NCBI RefSeq assembly: GCF_030177935.1
Contig: NZ_CP089974.1
Location: 1,302,001 to 1,366,000, forward strand
Direction: 5' to 3'
Length of the DNA stretch: 64,000 nt
Source: Moraxella haemolytica
Lineage (GTDB): Bacteria; Pseudomonadota; Gammaproteobacteria; Pseudomonadales; Moraxellaceae
Under the pieces are notes generated by a model. The model did no database searches and had not been told where the DNA came from. It saw only the letters and a program-made list of their open reading frames with translations. The position numbers and the translations under genes were made by a program. Each line of letters starts with the position of its first letter. The first letter of the stretch is position 1. This document shows positions 20,141-29,774 of the stretch, piece by piece.

Positions 20141-20326
20141 ACTATCTATCTTAGTACAAAAGCCCATGTTAATGTATTAAGCACTATATAAAAATGATTT
20201 AACCAAACCGATTTTATATTGATCAGCATGGCAACATCTATCCAACCGCTGATTAGCTAAAGATAAAGACCAACTTTTTTTATTTAAGCCAAGCAAATTA
20301 TTTGCTAGCAACAAAGAGAGAAAACT

Positions 20327-20710
20327 ATGGCATATTCAGACAAAGTCATTGACCATTACGAAAACCCTCGCAATGTAGGCAATCTTGACAAAAACGCCAA
20401 AAATGTTGGCACAGGTATGGTGGGTGCACCTGCGTGTGGTGATGTGATGCGTCTACAAATCCAAGTAGGCGATGATGGTATCATTACCGATGCCAAATTC
20501 AAAACCTATGGTTGTGGTTCTGCGATTGCATCAAGCTCGCTTGTTACCGAATGGCTAAAAGGTAAAAACCTAACTGAAGCCGCCGCCATCAAAAATAAAG
20601 ACATTGCTGAAGAATTGGCATTACCACCTGTAAAAGTACACTGCTCTGTATTGGCAGAAGACGCCATCAAGGCAGCGATTGAAGATTATCAATCAAAATC
20701 CAACGCCTAA
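20327..20710 (+). CDS. iscU: Fe-S cluster scaffold IscU
   Basis: IscU is the scaffold on which IscS, frataxin and ferredoxin build a [2Fe-2S] cluster. The 127-residue protein has the three ligand cysteines C37 (APACGD), C63 (YGCGSA) and C106 (VHCSVLA), and the LPPVK motif (99-103) recognised by HscA, whose gene is four places downstream. The larger gap before it, compared with the rest of the operon, suggests separate control. Confidence 0.98.
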   Translation: MAYSDKVIDHYENPRNVGNLDKNAKNVGTGMVGAPACGDVMRLQIQVGDDGIITDAKFKTYGCGSAIASSSLVTEWLKGKNLTEAAAIKNKDIAEELALPPVKVHCSVLAEDAIKAAIEDYQSKSNA

Positions 20711-20756
20711 TACATCACTATAATCATTGTGATACAACAAGCACACAGGAGAAGTT

Positions 20757-21077
20757 ATGATTACACTAACCGAACGAGCGACCAAGCATGTCAAAGATTT
20801 TTTAGAAAATCGTGGAAGTGGTCAAGGTATTCGTGTGGGTGTACGAACGGCCGGTTGCTCGGGTCTTGCCTATGTGCTTGAGTTTGTTGATGAGCCAAAC
20901 GATACTGACCAACGATTTGATAATGATGGCGTGAGCATCTTTGTGGATCAAAAAAGTTTGGTGTATTTAAATGGCTTGCAGATGGACTATGTGACCGAAG
21001 GTCTAAATTCTGGTTTTAAATTCATCAACCCTAACCAAACAGGTGAATGCGGTTGTGGTGAATCTTTCACGGTGTGA
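20757..21077 (+). CDS. iscA: A-type Fe-S carrier IscA
   Basis: IscA receives Fe-S clusters from IscU and delivers them to target proteins. The 106-residue protein carries the three conserved cysteines C34 (TAGCSGLAY), C98 and C100 (ECGCGESF). AGGAG precedes the ATG. Its end overlaps the hscB start region without a gap, in the standard order iscU-iscA-hscB. Confidence 0.98.
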   Translation: MITLTERATKHVKDFLENRGSGQGIRVGVRTAGCSGLAYVLEFVDEPNDTDQRFDNDGVSIFVDQKSLVYLNGLQMDYVTEGLNSGFKFINPNQTGECGCGESFTV

Positions 21078-21079
21078 TC

Positions 21080-21595
21080 ATGGATACCAATAACTTTTTT
21101 GTTTTATTTGGGTTGCCAATTAGCTTTGATATTGATAAGAACAACCTAAAACAAGGGCTGCTATCTCTACAAAAGCAATATCACCCTGACCAAACAGGTC
21201 AAGACACAAAGCTGGCTTCCTTAATCAATCACGCCTATGACACCTTGTATCATGATGATAAGCGAGCTGCACATCTACTTAGCCTTTCAGGTATAGAGTG
21301 TAATCTAAACGCCTCCATTAACGATTGGGAGTTTTTAGATGAGATGATGGAATTTCGCATGGCACTAGACGATCTACAAAGCAGTAGTGAAATCCAAAAT
21401 CTACTTGACACAATCAATAATCAAAAGGTGCAATACAATACACAGTTTAGTCAATGCTATCAAGCACACGATTGGCAAAATGCACAAAATACCGTACAAA
21501 AAATTCAATTCTTAGAAAAATTAGCGACTGATGTGCAACATAAACTCACCCAAAGTCTAAATACACATACCGATGATGGTGATTTGTATGTATAA
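21080..21595 (+). CDS. hscB: Fe-S co-chaperone HscB
   Basis: HscB is a J-domain protein that brings IscU to HscA and stimulates its ATPase. The 171-residue protein has an N-terminal J domain with the HPD motif at residues 35-37 (QKQYHPDQ) and a C-terminal helical domain that binds IscU. A GTG at 21074 is in frame, but the ATG at 21080, two bases after the iscA stop, is the better start. Confidence 0.95.
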   Translation: MDTNNFFVLFGLPISFDIDKNNLKQGLLSLQKQYHPDQTGQDTKLASLINHAYDTLYHDDKRAAHLLSLSGIECNLNASINDWEFLDEMMEFRMALDDLQSSSEIQNLLDTINNQKVQYNTQFSQCYQAHDWQNAQNTVQKIQFLEKLATDVQHKLTQSLNTHTDDGDLYV

Positions 21596-21752
21596 TACGC
21601 TTGTCCACATCATACTAAAGTTACAATCGGTGCGACAACAACTATTTTATTGTGGTGCTTGATCATCGGATACAAATTGGTCATCTAAAAGTCAGCCACC
21701 TTGTTTATTTATGCCTATTTTTGGGCAAATTAGCCAGCTTTTAAGAGATATC

Positions 21753-23609
21753 ATGTCTTTATTGCAAATCAGCGAACCCAACCAATCCAAAAACCCCCAT
21801 CAACACCGTTATGCACTGGGAATTGATCTAGGCACAACCCATTCGTTGATTGGTGTGGTGCGTTCTGGCAAAGCCGATGTGTTGCGTTTTGGCGATACGC
21901 CACTTTTACCATCAGTCGTGTACTATGGCGACAAATCTCCACGCCCTGTGGTTGGACTGACCGCCTTAACTTATGATGACGATAAAAATACCATCATCTC
22001 CGCCAAACGGTTCATGGGTCGTAGCAAGGCAGATATTAAGTTTTCCCACCCTTACACACTGTCTGGCAATAAACACACCATGCCTGCTTTTGTTACCGCA
22101 CAAGGTGAAAAGTCTCCTGTGGAAACATCAGCACACATCTTATCACACCTAAAACGCCATGCTGAAGCCACATTGCCACCTGACAGCATTGCAGGGGCAG
22201 TCATTACCGTGCCAGCATATTTTGATGATGCTCAGCGTGCCGCCACTAAAGATGCTGCAACCGCTGCAGGCTTGACCGTGCTTCGCCTATTGAACGAACC
22301 TACCGCTGCTGCCATCGCTTATGGTTTGGATAAGAGTACATCAGAGGGCATCTACTTAGTATATGACTTAGGCGGTGGTACTTTTGATGTATCCATTTTA
22401 AGATTGTCTGATGGTGTGTTTGAAGTCTTGGCGACAGGTGGTAATAGTGCTTTAGGCGGTGATGATATAGACCGACTGATTGCCAACTATTTTATCAAAA
22501 CAGCCAATCTTGACCCTGCTCAAATCAGCAGTCAAGAAAAAGCTCGCCTTGCCAGATTGGCTAAAACTTATAAGCAAGCCTTGAGTAATAATCATGCCAC
22601 CATGGTGGATATTGAGATCGCAGGCACACCATTTCAGAGTATGTTAAATAACAACACTTTGGTTCAAATCATAGAACCTGTTACACGACGCACACTGCAA
22701 ATTTGCCAACAAGTGTTACAAGATGCCAAGATCCAACCGTCAGAAGTTTGTGAGGTAATACTGGTGGGCGGTTCAACCAGAATGCCAATCATTCAAGATG
22801 CCGTCCAAGCATTCTTTCATAAAAAACCCCTATGCACACTAAACCCTGATGAAGTCGTGGCACTGGGTGCAGCTCGTGTCGCTGATCAACTCATCAATAA
22901 AAAAGAAGACAATCTACTACTGCTTGATGTCACACCGCTGTCCTTAGGACTTGAAACGATGGGTGGTTTGACCGAAGTTATTATCCCAAGAAATACGCCA
23001 ATTCCTGTGGCACGCCGTCAGGTATTCACCACACATCAAGACGGTCAGACAGGCATGGTCGTTCATGTTGTACAAGGCGAGCGAGAAACAGTTGCAGACT
23101 GTCGCACTTTGGCACGCTTTGAGCTACACGGCATTCCACCCATGAAAGCAGGTCATGCACGCATTGAAGTCAGTTTTCAGATTGACGCCAATGGGCAACT
23201 AACCGTCTCTGCCCAAGAGACCACGACAGGGGCACGCAGCCAGATTCAGGTCAGCCCAAGCTATGGACTTAGTGTTGAACAACAAGAACAGCTACTACAA
23301 GCAGGATTCTTGTATGCCAACGAAGATAAACGCCTGCGTATGCTAATTGAAGCAAAAGTTGAAGCAGAGCGTGAGCTGATTGCATTGGATTCAGCATTGA
23401 CTGAGTTTTCTAGCTTGATGACAGATGATGAAAAATCTTGCCTGCTATCTGCCATGCAAGCACTTAAAGACGCCATCAATGGCGATGACAAAAAAGCCAT
23501 TGATACCGCTAACGCCAACCTAAAACCACTCAGTGATAATCTGGCTGCCATCATCATGGATCAAAACATCAAATCCGCTCTAAAAGGCACAAATACAGCC
23601 GATTGGTAA
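21753..23609 (+). CDS. hscA: Fe-S chaperone HscA (Hsp70 family)
   Basis: HscA is the Hsp70-type ATPase dedicated to releasing Fe-S clusters from IscU. From the ATG at 21753 it has 618 residues and starts MSLLQISEPNQS, closely matching the E. coli start. An upstream ATG at 21711 is open but would add 14 unlike residues. The ATPase domain shows LGIDLGTTHSLIG and VYDLGGGTFDVSIL, and the substrate domain starts at LLLLDVTPLSLGLETMGG. A 157-bp gap after hscB contains no gene that I recognise. Confidence 0.96.
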   Translation: MSLLQISEPNQSKNPHQHRYALGIDLGTTHSLIGVVRSGKADVLRFGDTPLLPSVVYYGDKSPRPVVGLTALTYDDDKNTIISAKRFMGRSKADIKFSHPYTLSGNKHTMPAFVTAQGEKSPVETSAHILSHLKRHAEATLPPDSIAGAVITVPAYFDDAQRAATKDAATAAGLTVLRLLNEPTAAAIAYGLDKSTSEGIYLVYDLGGGTFDVSILRLSDGVFEVLATGGNSALGGDDIDRLIANYFIKTANLDPAQISSQEKARLARLAKTYKQALSNNHATMVDIEIAGTPFQSMLNNNTLVQIIEPVTRRTLQICQQVLQDAKIQPSEVCEVILVGGSTRMPIIQDAVQAFFHKKPLCTLNPDEVVALGAARVADQLINKKEDNLLLLDVTPLSLGLETMGGLTEVIIPRNTPIPVARRQVFTTHQDGQTGMVVHVVQGERETVADCRTLARFELHGIPPMKAGHARIEVSFQIDANGQLTVSAQETTTGARSQIQVSPSYGLSVEQQEQLLQAGFLYANEDKRLRMLIEAKVEAERELIALDSALTEFSSLMTDDEKSCLLSAMQALKDAINGDDKKAIDTANANLKPLSDNLAAIIMDQNIKSALKGTNTADW

Positions 23610-23677
23610 TGGGTTAATTTAAACTGGTGTTTAAAAATTTAATACATTTAAAAAATCAACACAAATTGAGAGAATTT

Positions 23678-24016
23678 ATGGTAACCGTAACCGTCCTACC
23701 CCATCATGAAATCTGCCCAGAAGGTGCTACTGTTGAACTAAACGAAGGTGAAAACCTATGCGAAGGTCTGCACAAAAATGGCATCAAAATTGAACACGCC
23801 TGTGATATGTCAAAAGCATGCACCACTTGTCATGTGGTCGTTCGTCAGGGCTTTGACAGCCTAGAAGAGATGGATGATATTGAAGGCGATTTGCTTGACA
23901 GAGCATGGGGGCTTGAACCAAATTCACGCCTGTCTTGTCAGTGTATCATCGCCAATGAGAATCTTACCATTGAAATCCCAAAATACACACTCAATCACGC
24001 TAAAGAAAACCATTAA
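23678..24016 (+). CDS. fdx: [2Fe-2S] ferredoxin of the isc system
   Basis: Fdx supplies electrons for cluster assembly on IscU. The 112-residue protein binds a [2Fe-2S] cluster through C42, C48, C51 and C87 (HACDMSKACTTCHV and RLSCQC). The ATG at 23678 has GAGAG upstream and gives the normal family start, MVTVTVLPHHEICPEG. It is the last gene of the isc operon here. I see no iscX after it. A terminator follows. Its likely reductase, Fpr, is at 57594-58388. Confidence 0.96.
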   Translation: MVTVTVLPHHEICPEGATVELNEGENLCEGLHKNGIKIEHACDMSKACTTCHVVVRQGFDSLEEMDDIEGDLLDRAWGLEPNSRLSCQCIIANENLTIEIPKYTLNHAKENH

Positions 24017-24052
24017 GGCGATACCCGCCCAAACTTGGCAGTCATCAATAAG

Positions 24053-24083
24053 AACCCAACCAAAATCTGGCTGGGTTTTTTTT
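24053..24083 (+). terminator. Terminator of the isc operon
   Basis: AACCCA-A-CCA and TGG-C-TGGGTT pair around a 5-base loop and are followed by nine T. It sits between fdx and the convergent purN. Confidence 0.88.
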
Positions 24084-24094
24084 ATTCATCTTTA

Positions 24095-24742
24095 TCAGTC
24101 CAAATAAAACTTAAATGGCAATGGCAAACTGCTTACAGCACCTACATTGCCAAGCCCTATCAAGTCTTTAACAATCAACTCAATCGTCAAAGGCAAAACA
24201 TAATGCTCTAATTTTTGTACACGCAACCTTAAAGATTCTATCGTATCTGATGGCGACACAAACAGCACCGCCTGCGTTAGCACCTGTCCTGCATCAAGCT
24301 CAGTTGTTACCATATGCACGCTACAGCCATGCACAACATCGCCAGACTTTAGCACCCTTTTGTGCGTATCCAAGCCTTTATAATTGGGTAGTAGCGATGG
24401 GTGTAGATTAATCATTGGACATGACACGCCATCAATAAATTCCGCTGACAACACTCGCATGAACCCTGCAAGCAACACCAAATCAGGAGACCATTCACCT
24501 AGTAGCTCCAAAGCGTGCTTCTCAAAGGTTTTAATGCCCATTTTTTTGCCATTAGCTGTGTGTGATAACACAGCGGTACGAATGTTGGCATTTTTGGCAC
24601 GAGTAATCGCATAAGCATCTGCCACATTACTAATCACACCAACAATCTCAATCGGCAAACAACCTGCTTGCATGGCATCAATCACAACTTGTAGATTAGA
24701 GCCATTACCTGATACCAAGACGGCGATTTTTAAGGTTTTCAT
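24095..24742 (-). CDS. purN: Phosphoribosylglycinamide formyltransferase
   Basis: PurN adds a formyl group from 10-formyl-THF to GAR, the third step of purine synthesis. The 215-residue protein has LVSGNGSNLQVVIDAM at the start, the active-site INLHPSLLPNYKG with catalytic Asn and His, and the D in VTTELDAGQVL. It follows purM on the same strand after 96 bp that contain a terminator-like hairpin, the common purM-purN order. Confidence 0.96.
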   Translation of the reverse strand: MKTLKIAVLVSGNGSNLQVVIDAMQAGCLPIEIVGVISNVADAYAITRAKNANIRTAVLSHTANGKKMGIKTFEKHALELLGEWSPDLVLLAGFMRVLSAEFIDGVSCPMINLHPSLLPNYKGLDTHKRVLKSGDVVHGCSVHMVTTELDAGQVLTQAVLFVSPSDTIESLRLRVQKLEHYVLPLTIELIVKDLIGLGNVGAVSSLPLPFKFYLD

Positions 24743-24807
24743 CTGTTGTACCCTGTTTTTATACGACCCTATACAGTCTCTTTGAATATTTTTAGCAAAT
24801 ATAAAAT

Positions 24808-24833
24808 AAAACCGCCAAATAATTGACGGTTTT
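24808..24833 (-). terminator. Hairpin between purM and purN
   Basis: AAAACCG and CGGTTTT form a stem extended by CAA/TTG. Read on the minus strand it is followed by a T-rich run. It may reduce purN expression relative to purM. Confidence 0.55.
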
Positions 24834-24838
24834 AATTA

Positions 24839-25882
24839 TTAGGCATACACCACCGCATCACGCTCACGAGAGACAATATCACCAATAACCCAAGCATCTT
24901 CTCCTTGAGCTTGTAGAAATTTTAATGCTTCATTCGCTTTCTTTTGTGGAACAACCAAAATAAAGCCAACACCGCAGTTAAAGGTACGATACATCTCAAG
25001 CATATCAATATTACCGCCCTTTTGTAGCCATGCAAATACTGCTGGTAACTGCCAGCTATTCGTATCTATTCTAGCCGACAAACTCTCTGGCAAAACACGG
25101 GGTAGGTTCTCTGTCAGGCCACCACCTGTGATATGTGCCATGGCGTGAATATTGGTGTTGCCTAATGACTTTTGCAAAGCATTCACTGACTTGACATAAA
25201 TACGAGTCGGCTCCATCAAGGCACTTGCTAACGACACATCGCCAACCCGCTCATTTTCAACATCAACGCCCGTTACCTCAATGACTTTACGCACAAGAGA
25301 ATAACCATTAGAATGTACACCACTAGATGCTAAAGCAATCAGCACATCGCCTGACTGCACATACTCACCTGTAATGACCTCAGACTCCTCAACCACACCC
25401 ACACAAAAACCCGCCAAGTCATAATCTTCATCTTGATACATACCAGGCATCTCGGCAGTCTCACCGCCAATTAGGGCACAATTTGACAACTTACAGCCAT
25501 CGCCAATGCCCTTAATGACCGCTTCTGCTGTATCAACATTTAGCTTGCCTGTGGCATAATAATCCAAGAAAAACAATGGCTCTGCACCGCACACCAGTAG
25601 GTCATTGACACACATCGCCACCAAATCTTGACCAATAGTATTATGACGATTTAGGTCAAGTGCTAACTTTAATTTTGTGCCTACACCGTCCGTCCCTGAC
25701 ACCAAAAGTGGTGATTTGTAACCCTGTGGAATACGGCACAACGCACCAAAACCACCCAAACCACCAACAACCTCAGAGCGTGAAGTCGCTTTAGCTACAG
25801 ATTTGATGCGTTGTACCAACATCTCGCCTGCATCAATATCTACGCCTGCATCTTTATAGCTAAGTGAAATTTGTTCGGTCAT
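24839..25882 (-). CDS. purM: Phosphoribosylformylglycinamidine cyclo-ligase
   Basis: PurM closes the imidazole ring of AIR in purine synthesis, using ATP. The 347-residue protein starts with [20 protein letters not shown], has [12 protein letters not shown] and [22 protein letters not shown] for nucleotide and substrate binding, and [11 protein letters not shown]. All family hallmarks are present. It is divergent from the PerM-like gene and upstream of purN. Confidence 0.97.
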   Translation of the reverse strand: MTEQISLSYKDAGVDIDAGEMLVQRIKSVAKATSRSEVVGGLGGFGALCRIPQGYKSPLLVSGTDGVGTKLKLALDLNRHNTIGQDLVAMCVNDLLVCGAEPLFFLDYYATGKLNVDTAEAVIKGIGDGCKLSNCALIGGETAEMPGMYQDEDYDLAGFCVGVVEESEVITGEYVQSGDVLIALASSGVHSNGYSLVRKVIEVTGVDVENERVGDVSLASALMEPTRIYVKSVNALQKSLGNTNIHAMAHITGGGLTENLPRVLPESLSARIDTNSWQLPAVFAWLQKGGNIDMLEMYRTFNCGVGFILVVPQKKANEALKFLQAQGEDAWVIGDIVSRERDAVVYA

Positions 25883-26072
25883 GTCTCTTTCCTTTGAAGT
25901 TGAGAAGTTGTTAAATATACCCCATTATACCAAAAATTTCCACCAAAAACCTTGCAAAAAACACCACCCCTAAAAAATATAAACTTTTTCAAAATAATTT
26001 CAAAAACCGTATGTATTTATCTATTATTTTTGTTTATCATATATCCACTGTTAAATAAACCAAAATATTCTT

Positions 26073-27170
26073 ATGATGCACCGTACCATCGATCCATTTT
26101 TTCGCCGCTTATTCATTACAGCTGCTCTATGCCTACTTCTTTATGCTTTATATTTGATGAGAATTGTCATTGCACCATTTTTGGCAGCATTTATCTTGGC
26201 GTATTTTTTAAACCCTTTAGTCAATATCTTCAATCGGTTTTTGCCCAGAATCCCATCCATCATGGCAGTGTACTTATCCATTATTGTCTTACTCACTGCT
26301 TTAATGATTTGGCTTGCTCCTTTGTTATGGGCACAGCTTCAGTTGATATGGGAGTCTCTACCCGCTTCATTGAAATGGTATAATGAAGTTGTTAGACCTT
26401 GGTTGGGTCAATTTACTTCCAATAAGCTCTTAAAAATAGACCTTGAGGTAATCTCTAGTGAACTAAGTAACTTTGTTCAAACAAATTATCAATTCTCTGA
26501 TGCACAAGTAGTCATTAAACGAGTATTAAGCTCAGGCATGAATGTCGCCAACAATCTAGGACTCATCATCATGATTCCGATTTTGACTTTTTACTTTTTA
26601 GCCAATTGGCACGAGCGACTACAAACTTGGCAAACCGCCATTCCCCGTGATTATGAACACAAAATCACCGCCATCGTCAAAGACTGTGATGAAGCACTCA
26701 TGAATTTTGCCAAAGGACAATTTAGCGTCATGATTCTACTTGGGGCAATTTATGCCATACAGCTTGAGCTGATTGGTCTAGAGCTAGGACTTATCATTGG
26801 TATTGGTGCAGGTATTGCCAGTTTTGTACCCTATTTAGGCTTTGGTGTTGGTATTATTGCTACACTGATTGCAGGATTTTTTCAGTTTGGTCTTGACTGG
26901 AAATACCTATTATTGATTGTTGGTGCTTTTGGCATTGGACAAATTTTGGAAGGTTATGTCTTACAACCACTGTTACTGGGGAATAAAATCGGATTATCGG
27001 CACTGTGGGTGATTTTCTCAGTGCTGGCAGGAGCATCTCTCTTTGGCTTTATCGGTATGCTCATTGCCCTGCCTGTATCCGCACTTATCAATGTATTATT
27101 CCGCCATGCTTATGCTGCATACCTACAAAGCAACTGGTATTTAGGATATAAGCAATCTAAACTATGGTAA
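26073..27170 (+). CDS. AI-2E/PerM-family membrane protein
   Basis: A 365-residue inner-membrane protein of the AI-2E transporter (PerM, YhhT) family. It has about seven or eight membrane segments, a soluble insert near residues 95-155, and the family segments FVPYLGFGVGIIATLIAG and GYVLQPLLLGNKIGLSALWVIFSVLAGASLFGFIGMLIALPVSA. Substrates vary between members, from efflux to Na+/H+ exchange, and cannot be told here. Two adjacent ATGs at 26073 and 26076 are possible starts. The hda gene follows after 158 bp, an arrangement often seen in this group. Confidence 0.9.
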   Translation: MMHRTIDPFFRRLFITAALCLLLYALYLMRIVIAPFLAAFILAYFLNPLVNIFNRFLPRIPSIMAVYLSIIVLLTALMIWLAPLLWAQLQLIWESLPASLKWYNEVVRPWLGQFTSNKLLKIDLEVISSELSNFVQTNYQFSDAQVVIKRVLSSGMNVANNLGLIIMIPILTFYFLANWHERLQTWQTAIPRDYEHKITAIVKDCDEALMNFAKGQFSVMILLGAIYAIQLELIGLELGLIIGIGAGIASFVPYLGFGVGIIATLIAGFFQFGLDWKYLLLIVGAFGIGQILEGYVLQPLLLGNKIGLSALWVIFSVLAGASLFGFIGMLIALPVSALINVLFRHAYAAYLQSNWYLGYKQSKLW

Positions 27171-27328
27171 AACAACAATTACCATAGTTTAAAATAAAAA
27201 GTAGTAAATCCGCTTGGCATTTTTTCTAAAAATGTGCTATATATAGACACATCAAAAAGCTGTTCGATAGCAAACAGCCACATAGGGTATAAACAATAAC
27301 AACGCACATTGATGGGTATTTTTAATTG

Positions 27329-28093
27329 ATGAATGATTTGACGCAACCTTCACTGAACCTAGATGTCAAACAGGACGCTAGCCTATCTGATTTTAGTAGT
27401 CAGGGATTCACCCCTGTGCTCAATGCCATACGAAAATTAGGACTTGGCAACCTAAGAGAAATTTTTATCATCGGTGATTATGGCTTTGGCAAAACACATC
27501 TTGCTGCCGCCATTTATCGCAACTACACTCAGACCTACAAAAAAACCGCCATCACACTTGCCTTAGGTGATATCATTGATGCCGATGAGAATGCCAGTGC
27601 GTTGGTTGGGCTTGAGATGTTTGATTTGGTCATCATTGATGATTTACACTTTATTCATCGCAGTCGTGAATGGCAAGAAGGACTCTTTCATCTCATCAAT
27701 CGCATCCGTGAACAAAACAAACAGATGGTCTTTTTGGCAACCGCTCCTGCCAGAGAGCTTGAGATTGGACTATTAGATTTGGTTACTCGCCTATCTTTAG
27801 CACCAACCTTTCGACTGCCAACCAACGAGAATATTGAAGACAGGCAAGCACTATTAAGCTCGGTACTGAAACGAAAGCATTGGAAACTTCCTGAGCAAAT
27901 ATTTGACTATATGCTCACCAATGGTCCACGCAATGCCGGCGACATGATCCAAGTTTTAGATGAGATTTCACCCTTATTAACACATTTATCTCGCATTCAA
28001 GTGCCAAAAAAGACCATTGATGAGGCAAAGACAATCATCAACAAAGAGACCTTCTTGCTTGAAATCTCAGAACACAAACAAACCACTTCATAA
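27329..28093 (+). CDS. hda: DnaA regulatory inactivator Hda
   Basis: Hda binds the sliding clamp and stimulates ATP hydrolysis by DnaA, preventing extra rounds of initiation. The 254-residue protein is a DnaA-like AAA+ ATPase without the DNA-binding domain. QPSLNL (residues 6-11) fits the clamp-binding motif, GDYGFGKT (49-56) is Walker A, and FDLVIIDDLHF (about 95-105) is Walker B. A TTG one codon earlier is in frame, and I use the ATG at 27329. Nucleotide contacts are normal for the family. Confidence 0.9.
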   Translation: MNDLTQPSLNLDVKQDASLSDFSSQGFTPVLNAIRKLGLGNLREIFIIGDYGFGKTHLAAAIYRNYTQTYKKTAITLALGDIIDADENASALVGLEMFDLVIIDDLHFIHRSREWQEGLFHLINRIREQNKQMVFLATAPARELEIGLLDLVTRLSLAPTFRLPTNENIEDRQALLSSVLKRKHWKLPEQIFDYMLTNGPRNAGDMIQVLDEISPLLTHLSRIQVPKKTIDEAKTIINKETFLLEISEHKQTTS

Positions 28094-28145
28094 CCCTTTT
28101 ATTTAAGATATTTCATAAAAGAGGTTAATTTTTTAAGGATGTTTT

Positions 28146-28766
28146 ATGAAAATTTTGACCGCAGGCATCATCACTGCCTTATTAGCAAGCTCTGCTTATG
28201 CTGAGGTGCATCTATTGGTTGATGACAACATTAAAGTTACTGCCATCAATGGGCAAGAAATTCACCACAGCGTCCTACAGCCCTTAAAGCGTGAATTCAC
28301 CTTACAAGCGGGTCGTCATGTCATCACTGCTCGCTATGATCGTCTATTTGACCTAACTCGTGGCGACCATGACTATCTAAAATCTGGCAATATCAGTGTC
28401 GTTGGCAACTTACAAGATAAGCAAAGCTATCAGTTAATCATGCCAAATCAGCCAAACAACTATACCGCCGCCAAAGAATTCATCAAATCCCCAACGCTTG
28501 CCATCGTACAAAATGGTCAAGTACTCTCTCAAGAAAGCATCGCAGAAGAACGCACAGGCATATTAAGCTCCATCACCCAAAGCATCGGTGGTATATTTGG
28601 TCGTGGCAACAGTGCAATAATATCCAATCAAAAAGCCATCTCTGCATTAGAGACCCCTACCACACAACACTCTAGCAACAAGGAAAATCTAGATAGCTTT
28701 ATGCAACTTTGGCTAAACTCTAGTGAAGAAGAGCGTGAAAAAATCCGTCAATGGATTGGTAAGTAA
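28146..28766 (+). CDS. DUF2057 (YccT/CsgI-like) periplasmic protein
   Basis: A 206-residue exported protein. Residues 1-19 are a Sec signal peptide ending SSAYA, followed by VHLLVDDNIKVTAINGQEI and a conserved ITARYDRLFDL segment that match the DUF2057 family. One member, E. coli YccT (CsgI), restrains curli assembly. No curli genes are nearby, so that role is not implied. The C-terminal 60 residues are hydrophilic. AAGGA precedes the ATG, and a terminator follows. Confidence 0.8.
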   Translation: MKILTAGIITALLASSAYAEVHLLVDDNIKVTAINGQEIHHSVLQPLKREFTLQAGRHVITARYDRLFDLTRGDHDYLKSGNISVVGNLQDKQSYQLIMPNQPNNYTAAKEFIKSPTLAIVQNGQVLSQESIAEERTGILSSITQSIGGIFGRGNSAIISNQKAISALETPTTQHSSNKENLDSFMQLWLNSSEEEREKIRQWIGK

Positions 28767-28787
28767 CTTCGTAATTTCATCGTTTTT

Positions 28788-28817
28788 AAGCAAGCCTATC
28801 ATTAGGTTTGCTTTTTT
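28788..28817 (+). terminator. Terminator after the DUF2057 gene
   Basis: AAGCAAGCCTA and TAGGTTTGCTT form a stem with a 4-base loop, followed by TTTTTT. Confidence 0.85.
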
Positions 28818-28885
28818 ATAGGTATTGATTACCAGTAAATACAGGCTTAATAACAAGATGGCATAGAAACAAAAACTCACAAAAT

Positions 28886-28917
28886 AAAAAACCATCACAA
28901 AATTTGTGATGGTTTTT
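28886..28917 (-). terminator. Terminator after rpmA
   Basis: AAAAACCATCACAAA and TTTGTGATGGTTTTT form a near-perfect 15-bp stem just past the rpmA stop on the minus strand. Confidence 0.88.
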
Positions 28918-28936
28918 GGTTATGGTTGGTATTAGA

Positions 28937-29194
28937 TTATTTTGCTAATACTGATACATAACGGCGGTTAAATTGACCTTTGGTCTCAAACTTTACAACG
29001 CCTTCAGTTAGAGCGAATAAAGTGTGATCACGACCCATACCTACACCTTCACCTGCGTGAAATTCGGTGCCACGCTGGCGAACGATGATGTTGCCTGCAA
29101 CAACATCTTGACCACCAAATACTTTTACACCAAGCATTTTTGGGTTAGAATCACGACCGTTACGAGTAGAACCTGCGGCTTTTTTGTGTGCCAT
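28937..29194 (-). CDS. rpmA: Ribosomal protein bL27
   Basis: bL27 is a large-subunit protein whose N-terminal tail reaches the peptidyl-transferase centre. The 85-residue protein begins [19 protein letters not shown] and carries [22 protein letters not shown], all typical. There is no cleavable N-terminal extension of the Firmicutes type. It is the second gene of the rplU-rpmA operon. Confidence 0.99.
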   Translation of the reverse strand: MAHKKAAGSTRNGRDSNPKMLGVKVFGGQDVVAGNIIVRQRGTEFHAGEGVGMGRDHTLFALTEGVVKFETKGQFNRRYVSVLAK

Positions 29195-29247
29195 GAGAAT
29201 ATCTCCTATGTGGATGCTTTAGAATCTAAAGTCATCAATGATGGTAA

Positions 29248-29559
29248 TTAAGCGTTGATTGCTTTGATTTTTAGCTCGGTAAACCACTGACGATGACCTT
29301 GCTCTTTGTGGTAGTGCTTACGGCGACGGTGCTTAACGATACGCACCTTTTTGCCACGACCATGCTCAACCACTTCTGCTTCAACGCTGGCACCAGCAAC
29401 AACTGGCTGACCAATTTTAATGTCAGCACCATTCACAACCATTAGTACATCTTCAATCTTTAGCGTTTCGCCTTTTTCAGCTTTTAATAGCTCAACTTTC
29501 AGAGTCTCGCCAACGCTAACACGGTGTTGTTTACCACCACTTTTGATTACTGCGTACAT
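29248..29559 (-). CDS. rplU: Ribosomal protein bL21
   Basis: bL21 is a large-subunit protein that binds 23S rRNA. At 103 residues it has the usual length, with [18 protein letters not shown] at the start and the basic [21 protein letters not shown] segment near the end. It leads the rplU-rpmA operon from a good promoter at 29648-29676. The leader has a small CCACC / GGTGG hairpin at 29591-29606, whose role is unknown. Confidence 0.99.
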   Translation of the reverse strand: MYAVIKSGGKQHRVSVGETLKVELLKAEKGETLKIEDVLMVVNGADIKIGQPVVAGASVEAEVVEHGRGKKVRIVKHRRRKHYHKEQGHRQWFTELKIKAINA

Positions 29560-29647
29560 CTACATTCTCCATAAAAACCTGTGTGTCGTGACCACCCCTT
29601 GGTGGCACTTGATAACGAACACGACTAGGACATAAAAATGAAACGGT

Positions 29648-29676
29648 ATTTTATCAAAAATTCATTTAAAATACAA
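29648..29676 (-). promoter_or_regulatory. rplU-rpmA promoter
   Basis: On the minus strand TTGTAT (29671-29676) and TAAAAT (29648-29653) are 17 bp apart, and the -10 is extended by TG. It lies 89 bp before the rplU ATG. Confidence 0.65.
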
Positions 29677-29774
29677 TAAAATTAACACATAAATATAAAA
29701 ATTTTTGAGTAAATCCATCTTAAAACATATTAACCATGCCGGTTTTATTATTTCTCCATCTTTATAATAATGAT

